Assembly (NCBI RefSeq): GCF_014698035.1
Contig: NZ_JACJSF010000039.1
Coordinates: 1-64,000, forward strand
Direction of reading: 5' to 3'
DNA: 64,000 nt
Source of the DNA: Desmonostoc muscorum FACHB-395
GTDB lineage: Bacteria > Cyanobacteriota > Cyanobacteriia > Cyanobacteriales > Nostocaceae
Below, one piece after another: positions 54,394-63,637 of this stretch (its first letter is position 1; every line of letters starts with the position of its first letter). A program made the translations under genes and the position numbers. The notes beneath the pieces were generated by a model that saw nothing but the letters and a program-made list of their open reading frames with translations, searched no databases and had not been told where the DNA came from.

Positions 54394-56532
54394 CTAACTC
54401 TTAACTGACAACGCTTGAAGTGCAGCTTGAATAATACTGTCATACTGTGGCTGAGAAATATCAACTTCTTTAGCGTTTTGACGATTAGTACCAAGTAAAC
54501 CGATTATATGTCCTGGCTGCATGGCTAAGACTTTGCCTTCAGAATTTTTAATTCTTAATTCTGCTTCAATACCGTTTTTATAGAAACCACAAGTATATTG
54601 TCGCTGGTTGTACTCAAAGGTGGTGCTTGACTGGATAGGTGAAGAAGCAAAAAATTGTTGAATCTGAATTGGCAGTCTGGCACCGACTAACTCTAGCTCG
54701 ATAGTGGTGTTACCGTTAAAATAATTTTCTCGCAGTTTGTAAGCTACATCCACTCGCGGCGGTAAGCGGAAGTAGTCGCCCCAACGCCAAGCGATCGCTT
54801 TAATTCTATAATCCTGATTATCAATAGTTTGGGCAATTGTCAGTTTGATGTGACCCTTACCAACGATTTTTTGCTCAACCACTTGAACATTAGCTGTCCA
54901 AAAAACTGGATCGGGGTTGTCCATACCGCAAGGATGTAGAGCATTAAGCTGTTGGTAAAGCTGCTGATTGATCTGATCGAGGTTGACTTCGGCATCAATT
55001 TTGAGCAGAGGCTTGAGATGCTGGGGTTCAAGACACTGGTTAGCAAACTCAATCAAACGTGATCGCACCATCTGTAAATTCTCTGCTGGTAGAGAGAATC
55101 CCCCGGCGGCTTTGTGTCCGCCATATTTCCCTAGTAAATCGTGGCAATATTCCAAAGCTTCAAACACATTAAACTCTGGAATTGAGCGTGCAGAACCGCG
55201 TATATGTTCCCCATCCTCATAAGTACCGATAAATACAGGAACACCGTAGCGTTCTACCAAGCGGGAGGCGACAATCCCAATAACACCGTGATGCCAATTA
55301 GGTTGAACAACAATTAATACACGATCTTGTTGTAGAGATGTAACAAATTCTGCTTCTACATAAGCGATCGCTTCTTGTTCAATTTGCTGACACATTTCCT
55401 GGCGAGAAGCGTTGATTTGTTCGCACTGCATTGCTCTTTCCAGCGCCACCCCCATATCATCTGTAGTTAGCAATTCAATCACAGTCTGGGGATTACCAAT
55501 CCGACCGATAGCATTAATTCGCGGCCCCAGGCGAAACCCGATATCTTCAGGCTTGAGCGATTTTGGATTTTGGATTTTGGATTTTGGACTTGTACTGAGC
55601 GAAGTCGAAGTATTGGCAATTTCCTCCCCTGCTCCCCTGCTCCCCTGCTCCCCTGCTCCCTCATCTCCCCTCGCTTGCACGCCACCTACCTGAATCAACG
55701 CCTGTACCCCAGCTAAGTTTGATTTGGGTAAATGCTGTAAACCACGTTTCACCCAACGGCGATTTACGCCAGTTAAGGGAGCTAAATCTGCGATCGTTCC
55801 CAGTGTAAACAGTGCTAGCATCGGCTGGATTAATCCCTTCGTCTCGCCTAGCTGTTGTGCTAAAGACACTGCCAAAATATAGGCAACACCAACACCAGCA
55901 ACACCCCTATAGGGTGACGATTCTGCTATTAGTTTAGGGTTGAGGATAGCATTAGCTGGCGGTAATTTTTGGGGGATATCATGATGATCGGTGATAATCA
56001 CTGCAAGACCAAGCTCTCTAGCTCTAGCGACTGGTTCAAACGCAGATATACCATTATCGACAGTTAAAATTAACCCTACACCTTCGCTGTGGAATTCTTC
56101 AACTATGCGTTTATTAATACCATAGCCTTCGTGCATCCGGCTGGGAATAGCATAATCTACTTGTGCGCCTAAAGTGCGGAGACTACGCAAAAGTAGAGCC
56201 GTGCTGGTCATTCCATCAGCATCGTAGTCACCACAAATAGCAATTTTTGTTTGAGAAGCGATCGCATTTTGCAACAACTCCAAACTAATTGCCAAATCTG
56301 GGAAATCTTCTAACGGCGAAGGTAAGACTAAAGATTCTGGCTCTAAAAATGCTTGTGCTTGTTCTGGCGTTTCCATACCCCGATTAATCAACAACTGGCT
56401 GATAATGGGTGAAACATTAATCAAAACCGCCAGTTTTTGGGCAAATTCTGGTTTTTGTGGATAAATTTGCCAGCGCTGATTCGGTAAGCGCCTGGTAGGT
56501 TTTGAGAATTCAGATACAGGTCGGTCTAGCAC
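54394..56532 (-). CDS. recJ: Single-strand exonuclease RecJ
   Basis: The 712-residue protein starts at GTG 56,532. DHH-family motifs: GDYDADGMTSTALLL, VDNGIS, ITDHHDIP, followed by the DHHA1 part with GGHKAAGGFSL and an OB-fold C-terminus. RecJ degrades 5' single-stranded ends in repair and recombination. An in-frame repeat insertion of about 39 codons (55,561-55,680) lies between the DHH core and the GPRINA motif and codes for a G/E-, S/T- and K/S-rich loop. Without it the length fits ordinary RecJ. Confidence 0.95.
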   Translation of the reverse strand: MLDRPVSEFSKPTRRLPNQRWQIYPQKPEFAQKLAVLINVSPIISQLLINRGMETPEQAQAFLEPESLVLPSPLEDFPDLAISLELLQNAIASQTKIAICGDYDADGMTSTALLLRSLRTLGAQVDYAIPSRMHEGYGINKRIVEEFHSEGVGLILTVDNGISAFEPVARARELGLAVIITDHHDIPQKLPPANAILNPKLIAESSPYRGVAGVGVAYILAVSLAQQLGETKGLIQPMLALFTLGTIADLAPLTGVNRRWVKRGLQHLPKSNLAGVQALIQVGGVQARGDEGAGEQGSRGAGEEIANTSTSLSTSPKSKIQNPKSLKPEDIGFRLGPRINAIGRIGNPQTVIELLTTDDMGVALERAMQCEQINASRQEMCQQIEQEAIAYVEAEFVTSLQQDRVLIVVQPNWHHGVIGIVASRLVERYGVPVFIGTYEDGEHIRGSARSIPEFNVFEALEYCHDLLGKYGGHKAAGGFSLPAENLQMVRSRLIEFANQCLEPQHLKPLLKIDAEVNLDQINQQLYQQLNALHPCGMDNPDPVFWTANVQVVEQKIVGKGHIKLTIAQTIDNQDYRIKAIAWRWGDYFRLPPRVDVAYKLRENYFNGNTTIELELVGARLPIQIQQFFASSPIQSSTTFEYNQRQYTCGFYKNGIEAELRIKNSEGKVLAMQPGHIIGLLGTNRQNAKEVDISQPQYDSIIQAALQALSVKS
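55561..55680. repeat. Composite repeat inside recJ
   Basis: Three to four ATTTTGG units, the motif TGAGCGAAGTCGAAGT, and tandem CTGCTCCC octamers, all in the recJ reading frame. The same ATTTTGGA units occur between genes at about 34,739-34,815. Confidence 0.9.
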
Positions 56533-56551
56533 AATACAAGTTAGAATTTAC

Positions 56552-56598
56552 TTAGTTATGAGTGTTGAATTGAAAGTTGTTTCTTAACTCATAACTAA
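56552..56598. repeat. Perfect 12-bp inverted repeat upstream of recJ
   Basis: TTAGTTATGAGT (56,552-56,563) and ACTCATAACTAA (56,587-56,598), 23-base loop. It could act as a terminator of the secreted-protein gene. Confidence 0.6.
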
Positions 56599-56615
56599 TA
56601 ACATTAATTTGCTAT

Positions 56616-57041
56616 CTAAAACACGTTTATTCTACCATCATCCATAATATACAAAGAGCGATCGCCTGGAGAGCGCCAAGTCGGACGGAGTTCGAGCCGC
56701 AATGTGCCAAAGTTAGGTTTCGAGACAATTGCTTGTAGTGATAAACCCTTTTCGCTCCAAAATATCAGAGATGTATTTGGCTCTGTACCTTCTATTTGTT
56801 CTAAACTTAGTTTCTGCCCTGGACTCAAGGTAATTGCATCAGTCCCAGAGGGTTTTTGGATTTTGATGATGTTAGGCGTGCTATTTATTACTTCAACTCG
56901 GATGTGTTGCCCAGGTGTAAACTGAATTGGATGCGACCCACACTTAGAAGCACAAGTTTTAGCTAAGGTAGCACTGGGATTATTGATTGATGCTACTAAA
57001 ACGGTAGCTGCAACTAAAGCAAATGACAGAGGCTTAAACAT
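56616..57041 (-). CDS. Secreted hypothetical protein
   Basis: The 141-residue protein has a signal peptide (LSFALVAATVLVASINNPSA) and likely cleavage near TLA-KT. The mature part has two early cysteines (CASKC) and a beta-rich body (FTPGQHIRVEVINST; LSPGQKLSLEQ). It probably acts in the periplasm; function unknown. Confidence 0.75.
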   Translation of the reverse strand: MFKPLSFALVAATVLVASINNPSATLAKTCASKCGSHPIQFTPGQHIRVEVINSTPNIIKIQKPSGTDAITLSPGQKLSLEQIEGTEPNTSLIFWSEKGLSLQAIVSKPNFGTLRLELRPTWRSPGDRSLYIMDDGRINVF

Positions 57042-57156
57042 AATACACAGTATAACTACTAAACTGAAATATTACTTCAGTTTAGTCCTGTCAAGCCTCA
57101 GTATATTTTGCAGAATTACTTTGCTAATTTCCAGTTATTAAATTAGTAATTACGAA

Positions 57157-57438
57157 TTATTTATTATAAACATCTCCTCTTGCACCAATGGCGTAAATCT
57201 CGATGTCTTTGGAATCAATATCTACTGTAAAAATAATTCTGTTTTTACCTATACGTAGTCTGTAAAATCCCTCCCAATCACCTTTGATTTTTTTGATATC
57301 TAGTTCTGTAAACGGGATAATGCCTTGGTTCTCGACAGCAATAAAAATTTGGTTTATTTGCTCCCGAATATTTTCGACATCTTCGGGATTTGCTTTTTCT
57401 AAAAATTTAATCGCTTTTTTGCGAAATTTTATTGCCAT
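57157..57438 (-). CDS. RelE/ParE-family toxin
   Basis: The 93-residue protein is basic and has the RelE fold pattern: KFRKKAIKFLEK..., central IKKIKGDWEGFYRLRIGKNR and IFTVDIDSKDIEIYAIGARG. Members cleave mRNA on ribosomes or poison gyrase. It overlaps the antitoxin gene by 32 bases (57,407-57,438), so the two are co-expressed. Confidence 0.9.
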   Translation of the reverse strand: MAIKFRKKAIKFLEKANPEDVENIREQINQIFIAVENQGIIPFTELDIKKIKGDWEGFYRLRIGKNRIIFTVDIDSKDIEIYAIGARGDVYNK

Positions 57439-57649
57439 ATCTTACCCAATCGGTCATATCAATTACTTCATCCTCAGTATCATCTGAAGGTACACCAAAT
57501 TCGGCTTCAAGTTCGCGTTGCTCATTATCACTTATGTAAGGAATCAAAATTTGGCACAGGCGAAGTCTTTCTTCTTGCAGAACTTCACGCATAGTTTCTT
57601 TAATCAATGCTTTTAATTCTTGAATTTCCACTGTATGCCTTTTATTCAT
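57407..57649 (-). CDS. Antitoxin of the RelE-type pair
   Basis: The 80-residue acidic protein has helical ELKALIKETMREVLQEERLR and an acidic C-terminus (DDTEDEVIDMTDW), usual for an antitoxin that wraps the basic toxin. Assignment rests on size, order and overlap with the toxin gene. Confidence 0.85.
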   Translation of the reverse strand: MNKRHTVEIQELKALIKETMREVLQEERLRLCQILIPYISDNEQRELEAEFGVPSDDTEDEVIDMTDWVRYGNKISQKSD

Positions 57650-57895
57650 AGTTATATATGTATATATATTACCTAGTCTCGGCTTGTAGTGGAGCGGGAA
57701 TTTGTACGAAAATAGCGACTACAAAAGTTGGGAGATTGTTTTACCGATATAAATTTCAGTAGACAGAAGGATTTTTTAACAGGGCGTTGAGCTGACTAGA
57801 TTTAGATGAAAGGGAAAGGGTTAAAGAGTAAAGGAATTATAGTCTCTCACAACTGAACTTGGCTTTTGCCTTTCCCCTTGCGTTGTCATGTCTTT
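57650..57895. other. Gap before pstB end
   Basis: No gene is seen. A TATATATGTATATATA-like stretch just upstream of the antitoxin gene may hold its promoter. Confidence 0.4.
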
Positions 57896-58726
57896 TTAAC
57901 CGAAGCGTCCACTGATATAGTCTTCAGCTTCTTTAGTTTGAGGAGAACTGAACATCTGGGCTGTTGGATTAAACTCAACTAATTTTCCGCGACGTTTGCC
58001 ATACTCGTCAATTTCTGTATTGAAGAAAGCCGTGAAATCTGCCACTCTGGAAGCTTGCTGCATATTGTGTGTCACCATGATGATGGTGTATTGCTGCTTC
58101 AGTTCTAAGCAGAGTTCTTCTACTTGGCGGCTAGAAATCGGGTCGAGAGCAGAACATGGTTCATCCATCAATAATACATCTGGCTTCATAGCGATCGCAC
58201 GGGCTATGCAAAGTCGTTGCTGTTGTCCGCCAGATAATGCAGTACCCTTCTCTTTGAGTTTATCTTTGACTTCATCCCAGATAGCAGCGCGTCTGAGAGA
58301 ATCTTCCACTAATTCATCAATGTTACCTTTGTAACCGTTAGAACGCGGCCCAAAAGAAATATTTTCGTATATTGACTTGGGGAAAGGATTTGGTCTTTGA
58401 AAAACCATTCCGACTTGGCGGCGTAATTTGACAGAATTGATCTTAGGATCGTAAATATTGCGATCGCGATAATTCAGTCTACCCTCAACCCTAGCTCCAG
58501 GGATTAAATCATTCATCCGGTTGAAGCAACGCAGTAAAGTACTTTTACCACATCCTGAAGGCCCAATAAAAGCAATAATTTGTTTTTCAGGAATCTTGAG
58601 ATAGACATCTAAAAGTGCCAGAAATCCCCCATAAAAAACCTTCACACCTTCAACATTGAAGACGCTCTTTTCATAGTCAAGGGTGGCACTATCTGATTGA
58701 CTTCTACTATTATTGCTATAAGTCAT
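57896..58726 (-). CDS. pstB: Phosphate ABC transporter ATPase
   Basis: The 276-residue ATPase has Walker [10 protein letters not shown], signature [14 protein letters not shown] and Walker [14 protein letters not shown]. It energises high-affinity phosphate uptake together with PstC and PstA. TTAGGAG lies about nine bases before the ATG. Last gene of the pst operon. Confidence 0.97.
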   Translation of the reverse strand: MTYSNNSRSQSDSATLDYEKSVFNVEGVKVFYGGFLALLDVYLKIPEKQIIAFIGPSGCGKSTLLRCFNRMNDLIPGARVEGRLNYRDRNIYDPKINSVKLRRQVGMVFQRPNPFPKSIYENISFGPRSNGYKGNIDELVEDSLRRAAIWDEVKDKLKEKGTALSGGQQQRLCIARAIAMKPDVLLMDEPCSALDPISSRQVEELCLELKQQYTIIMVTHNMQQASRVADFTAFFNTEIDEYGKRRGKLVEFNPTAQMFSSPQTKEAEDYISGRFG

Positions 58727-58777
58727 TTTTCGATTCTCCTAATATTCGTGAATGTATCCAATTAGATATTTAATTAC

Positions 58778-59677
58778 CTAACGTATTGAAAAGCGTTGTC
58801 TAATATAAATTGCCACACCATTTAAAACTAAAATCAAGAGTAACAACGCAATAATTGTTGCTGCTGCTGCATCAGCAAAACCCGGTTCAGGACGAGTGAT
58901 GTAACTGTAAATTTGAATGGGTAATGCCATAAATCTCTGAAACAAACCGGGGTCAAAAGTGAGAAAACCCACAGCACCGACAACAATTAGAGAGGCTGCA
59001 TCACCAATAGCACGGGATACAGAGATAATCACCCCTGTCAAAATACCGGGAATAGCATAAGGTAAAACATGACTGCTGATAGTGCGCCATTTTGTAACAC
59101 CTAATCCATAAGAAGCATTTCTCAAGGAATCTGGGACAGCGCGAATTGCTTCTCTAGAGGTGACAATAATTACTGGTAAAGACAACAAAGATAAAGTCAA
59201 TGCACCAGAAATCAAAGCGGGGCCAAACCCAAGCAAATAATTGAAAACTCCTAAACCCAGCAATCCATAGACAATAGAAGGTACACCCGCCAGATTACTG
59301 ATATTAATCTCAATAATTGCTGTCCACCAAGCTTTCGGTGCATACTCTTCTAGATATAAAGCTGCTCCTACACCAATTGGTACAGTAACCAAAATTACAA
59401 CAGTTCCTAAAAGAACACTGCTGATAATTGCAGGACGAATACCGCCTTGGTCAGGAAAACGAGAAGGAGTTTCTGTGAGAAAACCGGGTGTTAAAAATCT
59501 GCCTAATCCGTCTTTAAAAATATCAAAAAGTAGCAATGCTAAGACAAATAAACCAATTAGCAATCCTAACAAAAAAAGTACTTCAAATACTTTGCCTAAT
59601 GTCTCCCTACTCTCAACATTATCGGTAAATTCTATCGTAGAATCTAGAGAATTATCTTTTTGGTAACTTGTAGCCAT
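58778..59677 (-). CDS. pstA: Phosphate ABC transporter permease PstA
   Basis: The 299-residue permease has about six membrane helices and the cytoplasmic coupling loop EAIRAVPDSLRNASYGLGVTK, which docks with PstB. It starts six bases after the end of pstC and forms the channel with it. Confidence 0.95.
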   Translation of the reverse strand: MATSYQKDNSLDSTIEFTDNVESRETLGKVFEVLFLLGLLIGLFVLALLLFDIFKDGLGRFLTPGFLTETPSRFPDQGGIRPAIISSVLLGTVVILVTVPIGVGAALYLEEYAPKAWWTAIIEINISNLAGVPSIVYGLLGLGVFNYLLGFGPALISGALTLSLLSLPVIIVTSREAIRAVPDSLRNASYGLGVTKWRTISSHVLPYAIPGILTGVIISVSRAIGDAASLIVVGAVGFLTFDPGLFQRFMALPIQIYSYITRPEPGFADAAAATIIALLLLILVLNGVAIYIRQRFSIR

Positions 59678-59683
59678 ACTTAG

Positions 59684-60625
59684 TTAATCGTATTTTTCTT
59701 TAAAGCGATTTGCAACCCAGTAACTAACAATATTCAAAGCTAGGGTAATTATAAACAGAACAGCACCTACAGCATATAATGTCTTAAAATTGAGACTACC
59801 ACGTGGGCTATCTCCACCAGAAATTTGTGCCATGTAAGCTGTCATTGTTTCTATTGATTCGGCAAAATTAACAGTCAGCTTTGGCTGTAGTCCGGCAGCG
59901 ATTAGGACAGTCATTGTTTCACCCACAGCGCGAGAAATACCCAATATAATTGAGGCGATGATTCCAGAAAGCGCGGCTGGTAGAACTACTTTAAAAATGG
60001 TTTCTAGTTTAGTGATACCTAAAGCATAAGATCCTTCTCGCAAAGAACGGGGAACTGCTTTAATAGCATCTAAGCTGATAGAACCAACAGTAGGGGTAAT
60101 CATCACGCCCATCATTAACCCTGCACTCAAAGCATTGAATATTTCCAGAGGGATAATATTCCGCAACAATGGTGTGATAAACAACAGCGCAAAGTAACCA
60201 TAGACTACTGTTGGTATTCCTGCTAAAAGTTCTACTGCTGGACGTAAAACTGCTGCTACTTTGGGTTGAGCATATTCACTTAAATAAATGGCGGAAGACA
60301 AACCTAAAGGAATAGCAACTGCCATCGCAATAGCTGTTGTTAAAAAAGTGCCATTAATCAAAGGCCAAACGCCAAAATGTCTATCGGCAAATAGAGGTGT
60401 CCATTTAGTATCAAGAAAGAACTCGGCAAAGGAAACTTCTTGGAAAAAACCAAATGTCTCTTGAAAGATAATTACGACAATACCAAAGGTAGTCAAAACA
60501 GAAACTAAAGCACAAGCAAATAAAATTACTGCAACAATCTTTTCAGAGATATCTTCAGATGGGTTTTTATCCAGTGACTGTCTAGATAGTAAATAAGGAT
60601 CGTCTTGAGAATTGGTATTCTGCAT
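59684..60625 (-). CDS. pstC: Phosphate ABC transporter permease PstC
   Basis: The 313-residue permease has an N-terminal helix followed by the transporter domain with the loop [20 protein letters not shown]. It lies 49 bases behind pstS. Order pstS-pstC-pstA-pstB is the standard operon. Confidence 0.95.
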   Translation of the reverse strand: MQNTNSQDDPYLLSRQSLDKNPSEDISEKIVAVILFACALVSVLTTFGIVVIIFQETFGFFQEVSFAEFFLDTKWTPLFADRHFGVWPLINGTFLTTAIAMAVAIPLGLSSAIYLSEYAQPKVAAVLRPAVELLAGIPTVVYGYFALLFITPLLRNIIPLEIFNALSAGLMMGVMITPTVGSISLDAIKAVPRSLREGSYALGITKLETIFKVVLPAALSGIIASIILGISRAVGETMTVLIAAGLQPKLTVNFAESIETMTAYMAQISGGDSPRGSLNFKTLYAVGAVLFIITLALNIVSYWVANRFKEKYD

Positions 60626-60674
60626 AAACAGTTAATTTTTGACTACAATTAGACTACAATAAACAAGACTTTAT

Positions 60675-61676
60675 TTAGATAAAGTTTGTGATTGGTTCAC
60701 CTGGTTTTGCTTTTTTAAACTTTGTCCCAGTTTCACCCGTAGCAAATTTTTGTTTAACTTTGACATAAGCTTCATCAGGTAGTGCCACATAACCAACACT
60801 ATCTACCCACTTCCAAGAATTTTCTAGATAAAAGTCTACAAATTCTTTGACTGCTGGCTTGGTATCTAAAGACTTTTTGCTGACATAGATAAACAGGGGA
60901 CGAGATAAAGGTGTGTAGATATTTTTGATGACATTATCTACTGGCACTGGTTTTTCGCACTTTCCAGTAGGACTTTCTACAGCCACCAGATTGAGTTTTT
61001 CTTGGTTTTGAATGTAGTAAGATATCCCGACATAACCCAATGATGATACATCCCCAGATACTCCTTGTACTAGAAGGTTTTGATTGTGGCTGGGAGTGTA
61101 ATCTGTACGGCCATTCTTGGCTTTGCCAGTAACAGCTTGAGTCATATAATCAAAGGTTCCAGTATCGGAAGCTGGAGCATACAATTTCAGCTTTTGGTTA
61201 GGAAATTTGGGGTTAACTTGATTCCAAGTTAAGATTTTACCGTCTGATTTAGCACCCCAAATCTTGCTCAGTTCTTTAATAGTTAGACATTTGGCGAAAT
61301 TATTTTGACGGTTAGCAATCACAGCTATGCCATCTAAACCTATAGGCAACTCGACGAAATCAATATTCTTACTTTTGCATTTTTTGATTTCTTCATCTCG
61401 AATGGTACGAGAAGCACCGGCAATATCAATATCACCATTACAAAATTTACTGAAACCACCACCAGTTCCACTTGAAGCAACGCTAACTTTCGCTTCAGGT
61501 TTAACTTTGCCGTATTCTTCTGCAACCGCTAAAGAAACAGGGAAACCTACAGCCGCACCATCAATACTCACTTGACTTTTTAATTCCTGTCCGCTATTAC
61601 AAGCCGTGATACTGCTGGTAATCAGCATTAAAAAGGTAAGTGAAAAGCCATCTTTCAATCGGCTATGAAAACTCAT
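60675..61676 (-). CDS. pstS: Phosphate-binding lipoprotein PstS
   Basis: The 333-residue protein has a lipobox ending SSITAC and binding segments VSIDGAAVGFPVSLAVAE and SSGTGGGFSKFCNGDIDIAG that wrap phosphate. Anchored in the inner membrane, it feeds PstCA. The gap upstream shows only one possible Pho-box-like half (CTTTACCT), so PhoB-type control is not certain. Confidence 0.96.
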   Translation of the reverse strand: MSFHSRLKDGFSLTFLMLITSSITACNSGQELKSQVSIDGAAVGFPVSLAVAEEYGKVKPEAKVSVASSGTGGGFSKFCNGDIDIAGASRTIRDEEIKKCKSKNIDFVELPIGLDGIAVIANRQNNFAKCLTIKELSKIWGAKSDGKILTWNQVNPKFPNQKLKLYAPASDTGTFDYMTQAVTGKAKNGRTDYTPSHNQNLLVQGVSGDVSSLGYVGISYYIQNQEKLNLVAVESPTGKCEKPVPVDNVIKNIYTPLSRPLFIYVSKKSLDTKPAVKEFVDFYLENSWKWVDSVGYVALPDEAYVKVKQKFATGETGTKFKKAKPGEPITNFI

Positions 61677-61745
61677 AAATTATCAATTGAGGTAAAGTGA
61701 TTGAGAATTATTTATATTTGGCTAGCTGCTAGAAAAATATAGATA

Positions 61746-62903
61746 TTATGCTTTGCTGGCAGCTTGAACTTTGTCAAAAATTGCCCCATCGCCAAAAAAC
61801 TTTTTCTGGATAATATCCCAACCGCCTAAATCTTGAGATGTAAATAAAGTTTCAATTGGCTGATATTGAGATGCTACTTCTTGCGTGACAGTGGGGTTAA
61901 CAGGACGATATTGTAATTTAGCAAATTCTCGTTGAGCTTCTGTAGAGTAAAGAAAATCAACAAATGCCTGTGCAACTTCCCTTGTACCGTGTTTCTCAAC
62001 ATTTTTATCAACTATGGCTACAGGATTATCAATGGAAATATTGACTTTGGGTACAATATAAGGCAACTTATTTCCATTTTTACCTGCTAAAATTACCTCA
62101 TTCTCGTAATTGATTAAGACATCACCCTGATTTTTTTGAAAAAATAAATCGCTAGCTTCACGGGCATCTTTCGTCAAAATGGGAGTATTTTTATAAACTT
62201 TAGTGACGTAATCTAATGCTGTGGCTTCGTCACCTCCGTTTAGAGTTACCGAACCCCAAAAAGCTAAGAATTCCCAGATAGCAATACCAGAAGTTTTTGG
62301 GTTTGCCGCAATCACTTTCACGCCATCTTTTGCTAAGTCTGCCCAAGTATTTATACCTTTGGGATTACCTTCACGGGTAACGATCGCAGCAACCGATCTA
62401 CTCACAATACCACTTCTGGGAGCTTTGGTTTCCCAACCCGATTTTATCAAACCTGCTTGCTGAATTTTGCTGACATCCAAAGGAAGTGCTAAATGTACTA
62501 TATCTGCTTCTTGGGAACCAGCAATCACAGCCGCCGCTTGAGCTACAGAACCACCATAACTTTGCTCAAATGTAACGCTTTGGTTATGTTCTTGCTTCCA
62601 TTTTTCGACAAATTTGGGGATTATCTGGTCATGAGCCGCTTTGGTGACAGAGAAAGAAACGAGTTTCAATTTGACATCATTTTTGCTAGCTGAACTGCTT
62701 CCAGAGCAGGAGGCAACTGTTATACTCAAAAAAGCACCTACTAGAAACAGACTCACAAAGCTTTGCACGGTGTGTCTATTTAACCAATTTCTAATTGTGT
62801 CCTTATATGAGAGTTGTATGGTCTGTAATGCTTTCATGACATAAGACTGCATTCTCTCAGTTAGCAATTTACTGAAATGTGTCGTTTGTTGCGACTCGCT
62901 CAT
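61746..62903 (-). CDS. Sulfate-binding protein (SbpA-like)
   Basis: The 385-residue protein is a sulfate/thiosulfate periplasmic binding protein of the SbpA/CysP type: SFSVTKAAHDQIIPKF, FEQSYGGSVAQAAAVIAG, DVLINYENEVILA and PVNPTVTQEVA. An unusually long N-terminus (about 45 residues) precedes a hydrophobic segment and lipobox ending VASC; a later start (MQSYVMKAL) is possible. It lies 69 bases upstream of pstS on the same strand, while no sulfate permease is nearby. Confidence 0.92.
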   Translation of the reverse strand: MSESQQTTHFSKLLTERMQSYVMKALQTIQLSYKDTIRNWLNRHTVQSFVSLFLVGAFLSITVASCSGSSSASKNDVKLKLVSFSVTKAAHDQIIPKFVEKWKQEHNQSVTFEQSYGGSVAQAAAVIAGSQEADIVHLALPLDVSKIQQAGLIKSGWETKAPRSGIVSRSVAAIVTREGNPKGINTWADLAKDGVKVIAANPKTSGIAIWEFLAFWGSVTLNGGDEATALDYVTKVYKNTPILTKDAREASDLFFQKNQGDVLINYENEVILAGKNGNKLPYIVPKVNISIDNPVAIVDKNVEKHGTREVAQAFVDFLYSTEAQREFAKLQYRPVNPTVTQEVASQYQPIETLFTSQDLGGWDIIQKKFFGDGAIFDKVQAASKA

Positions 62904-63253
62904 CAGAATTCACCCCTAAATCTACGGTATTTCTAAGCAGATACCGTATTAGAGATTATAGGGTATATAGAATAATATTTATCATCTGGCTTCAATTTTT
63001 TTTTACAAGTAGGAACACTAGGGTCTAAACTTTGCTTGCCAAACTTCAAAAAGCTGATTTGTTTACAGCATACATACATTATTTTTGTATAGAATTTCCA
63101 CAATAATTTATTGTGAAGAATTGGGGGAAAGCTAAAAAAGTTTCTCGCTTTTGTCCATAAAAGACCTCTCCCTGGTTTTACTACCCAAAACCTGTCCCTC
63201 TGCAAAGTAGAGCTACGGTGTACACACATCCTCTACAAAACCAAAATGTTGTA
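62904..63253. other. Gap upstream of sbpA
   Basis: No convincing gene; the 98-codon minus-strand ORF here is low-quality. A TAGAGCTACGGTGTACACAC motif at about 63,208-63,227 looks like a repeat. The sbpA promoter should lie near 62,910-63,000. Confidence 0.5.
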
Positions 63254-63551
63254 GATCCTCCCTAAATCATCCTTAAAAAGGAGGACTTTGAGAGATTATT
63301 GCCCTCCTTCTTTTTAAGCAGGGCTGATTCATTCCCTAAAGAGCTTTAAAAATCAAGGGTTCTAGCGATTAAAAATTAGTTATTTTGTTACTAGCGTGCC
63401 GATGAAACCAACTATTTTCCTGATATTCCAGTGCTTAAATGTTCATCTCTTCGTCACGCTTACTTAAAATTTTCTCGCTAACCATCTTGACAAATCCTGT
63501 TTGAAATGGAATGAATCAGCCCTGCTTCTTTTTAAGGGGGTTGGAGGGATC
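63254..63551. repeat. GATCC...GGATC palindromic repeat, split by an insertion
   Basis: The left arm starts GATCCTCCCTAAATC and the right arm ends GGTTGGAGGGATC. With the 63,318-63,525 element and one target copy removed, the arms join to a hairpin of the same family as 14,383-14,459. Confidence 0.8.
63318..63525. mobile_element. 208-bp MITE with 18-bp terminal inverted repeats and 10-bp target duplication
   Basis: The ends GCAGGGCTGATTCATTCC (63,318-63,335) and GGAATGAATCAGCCCTGC (63,508-63,525) are perfect inverted repeats. TTCTTTTTAA directly abuts both sides (63,308-63,317 and 63,526-63,535) as a target duplication. No transposase ORF is inside. A 10-bp duplication fits IS4-type transposases (inference). 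Confidence 0.85.
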
Positions 63552-63637
63552 TTAAACTAGAATGATTATCAAAATATATAGCTAAGAATCCCATTGCCTT
63601 TAAGCTAGGGAATGTTGAAATCCAAGAAAATTATTAT

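Noticed and set aside
61677-61745. Pho box before pstS
   Set aside because: Only one CTTTACCT-like half is visible; the spaced direct repeats of a cyanobacterial Pho box are not seen.
62933-63229. 98-codon minus-strand ORF upstream of sbpA
   Set aside because: The composition is not protein-like and it covers a repeat motif and the likely sbpA promoter.
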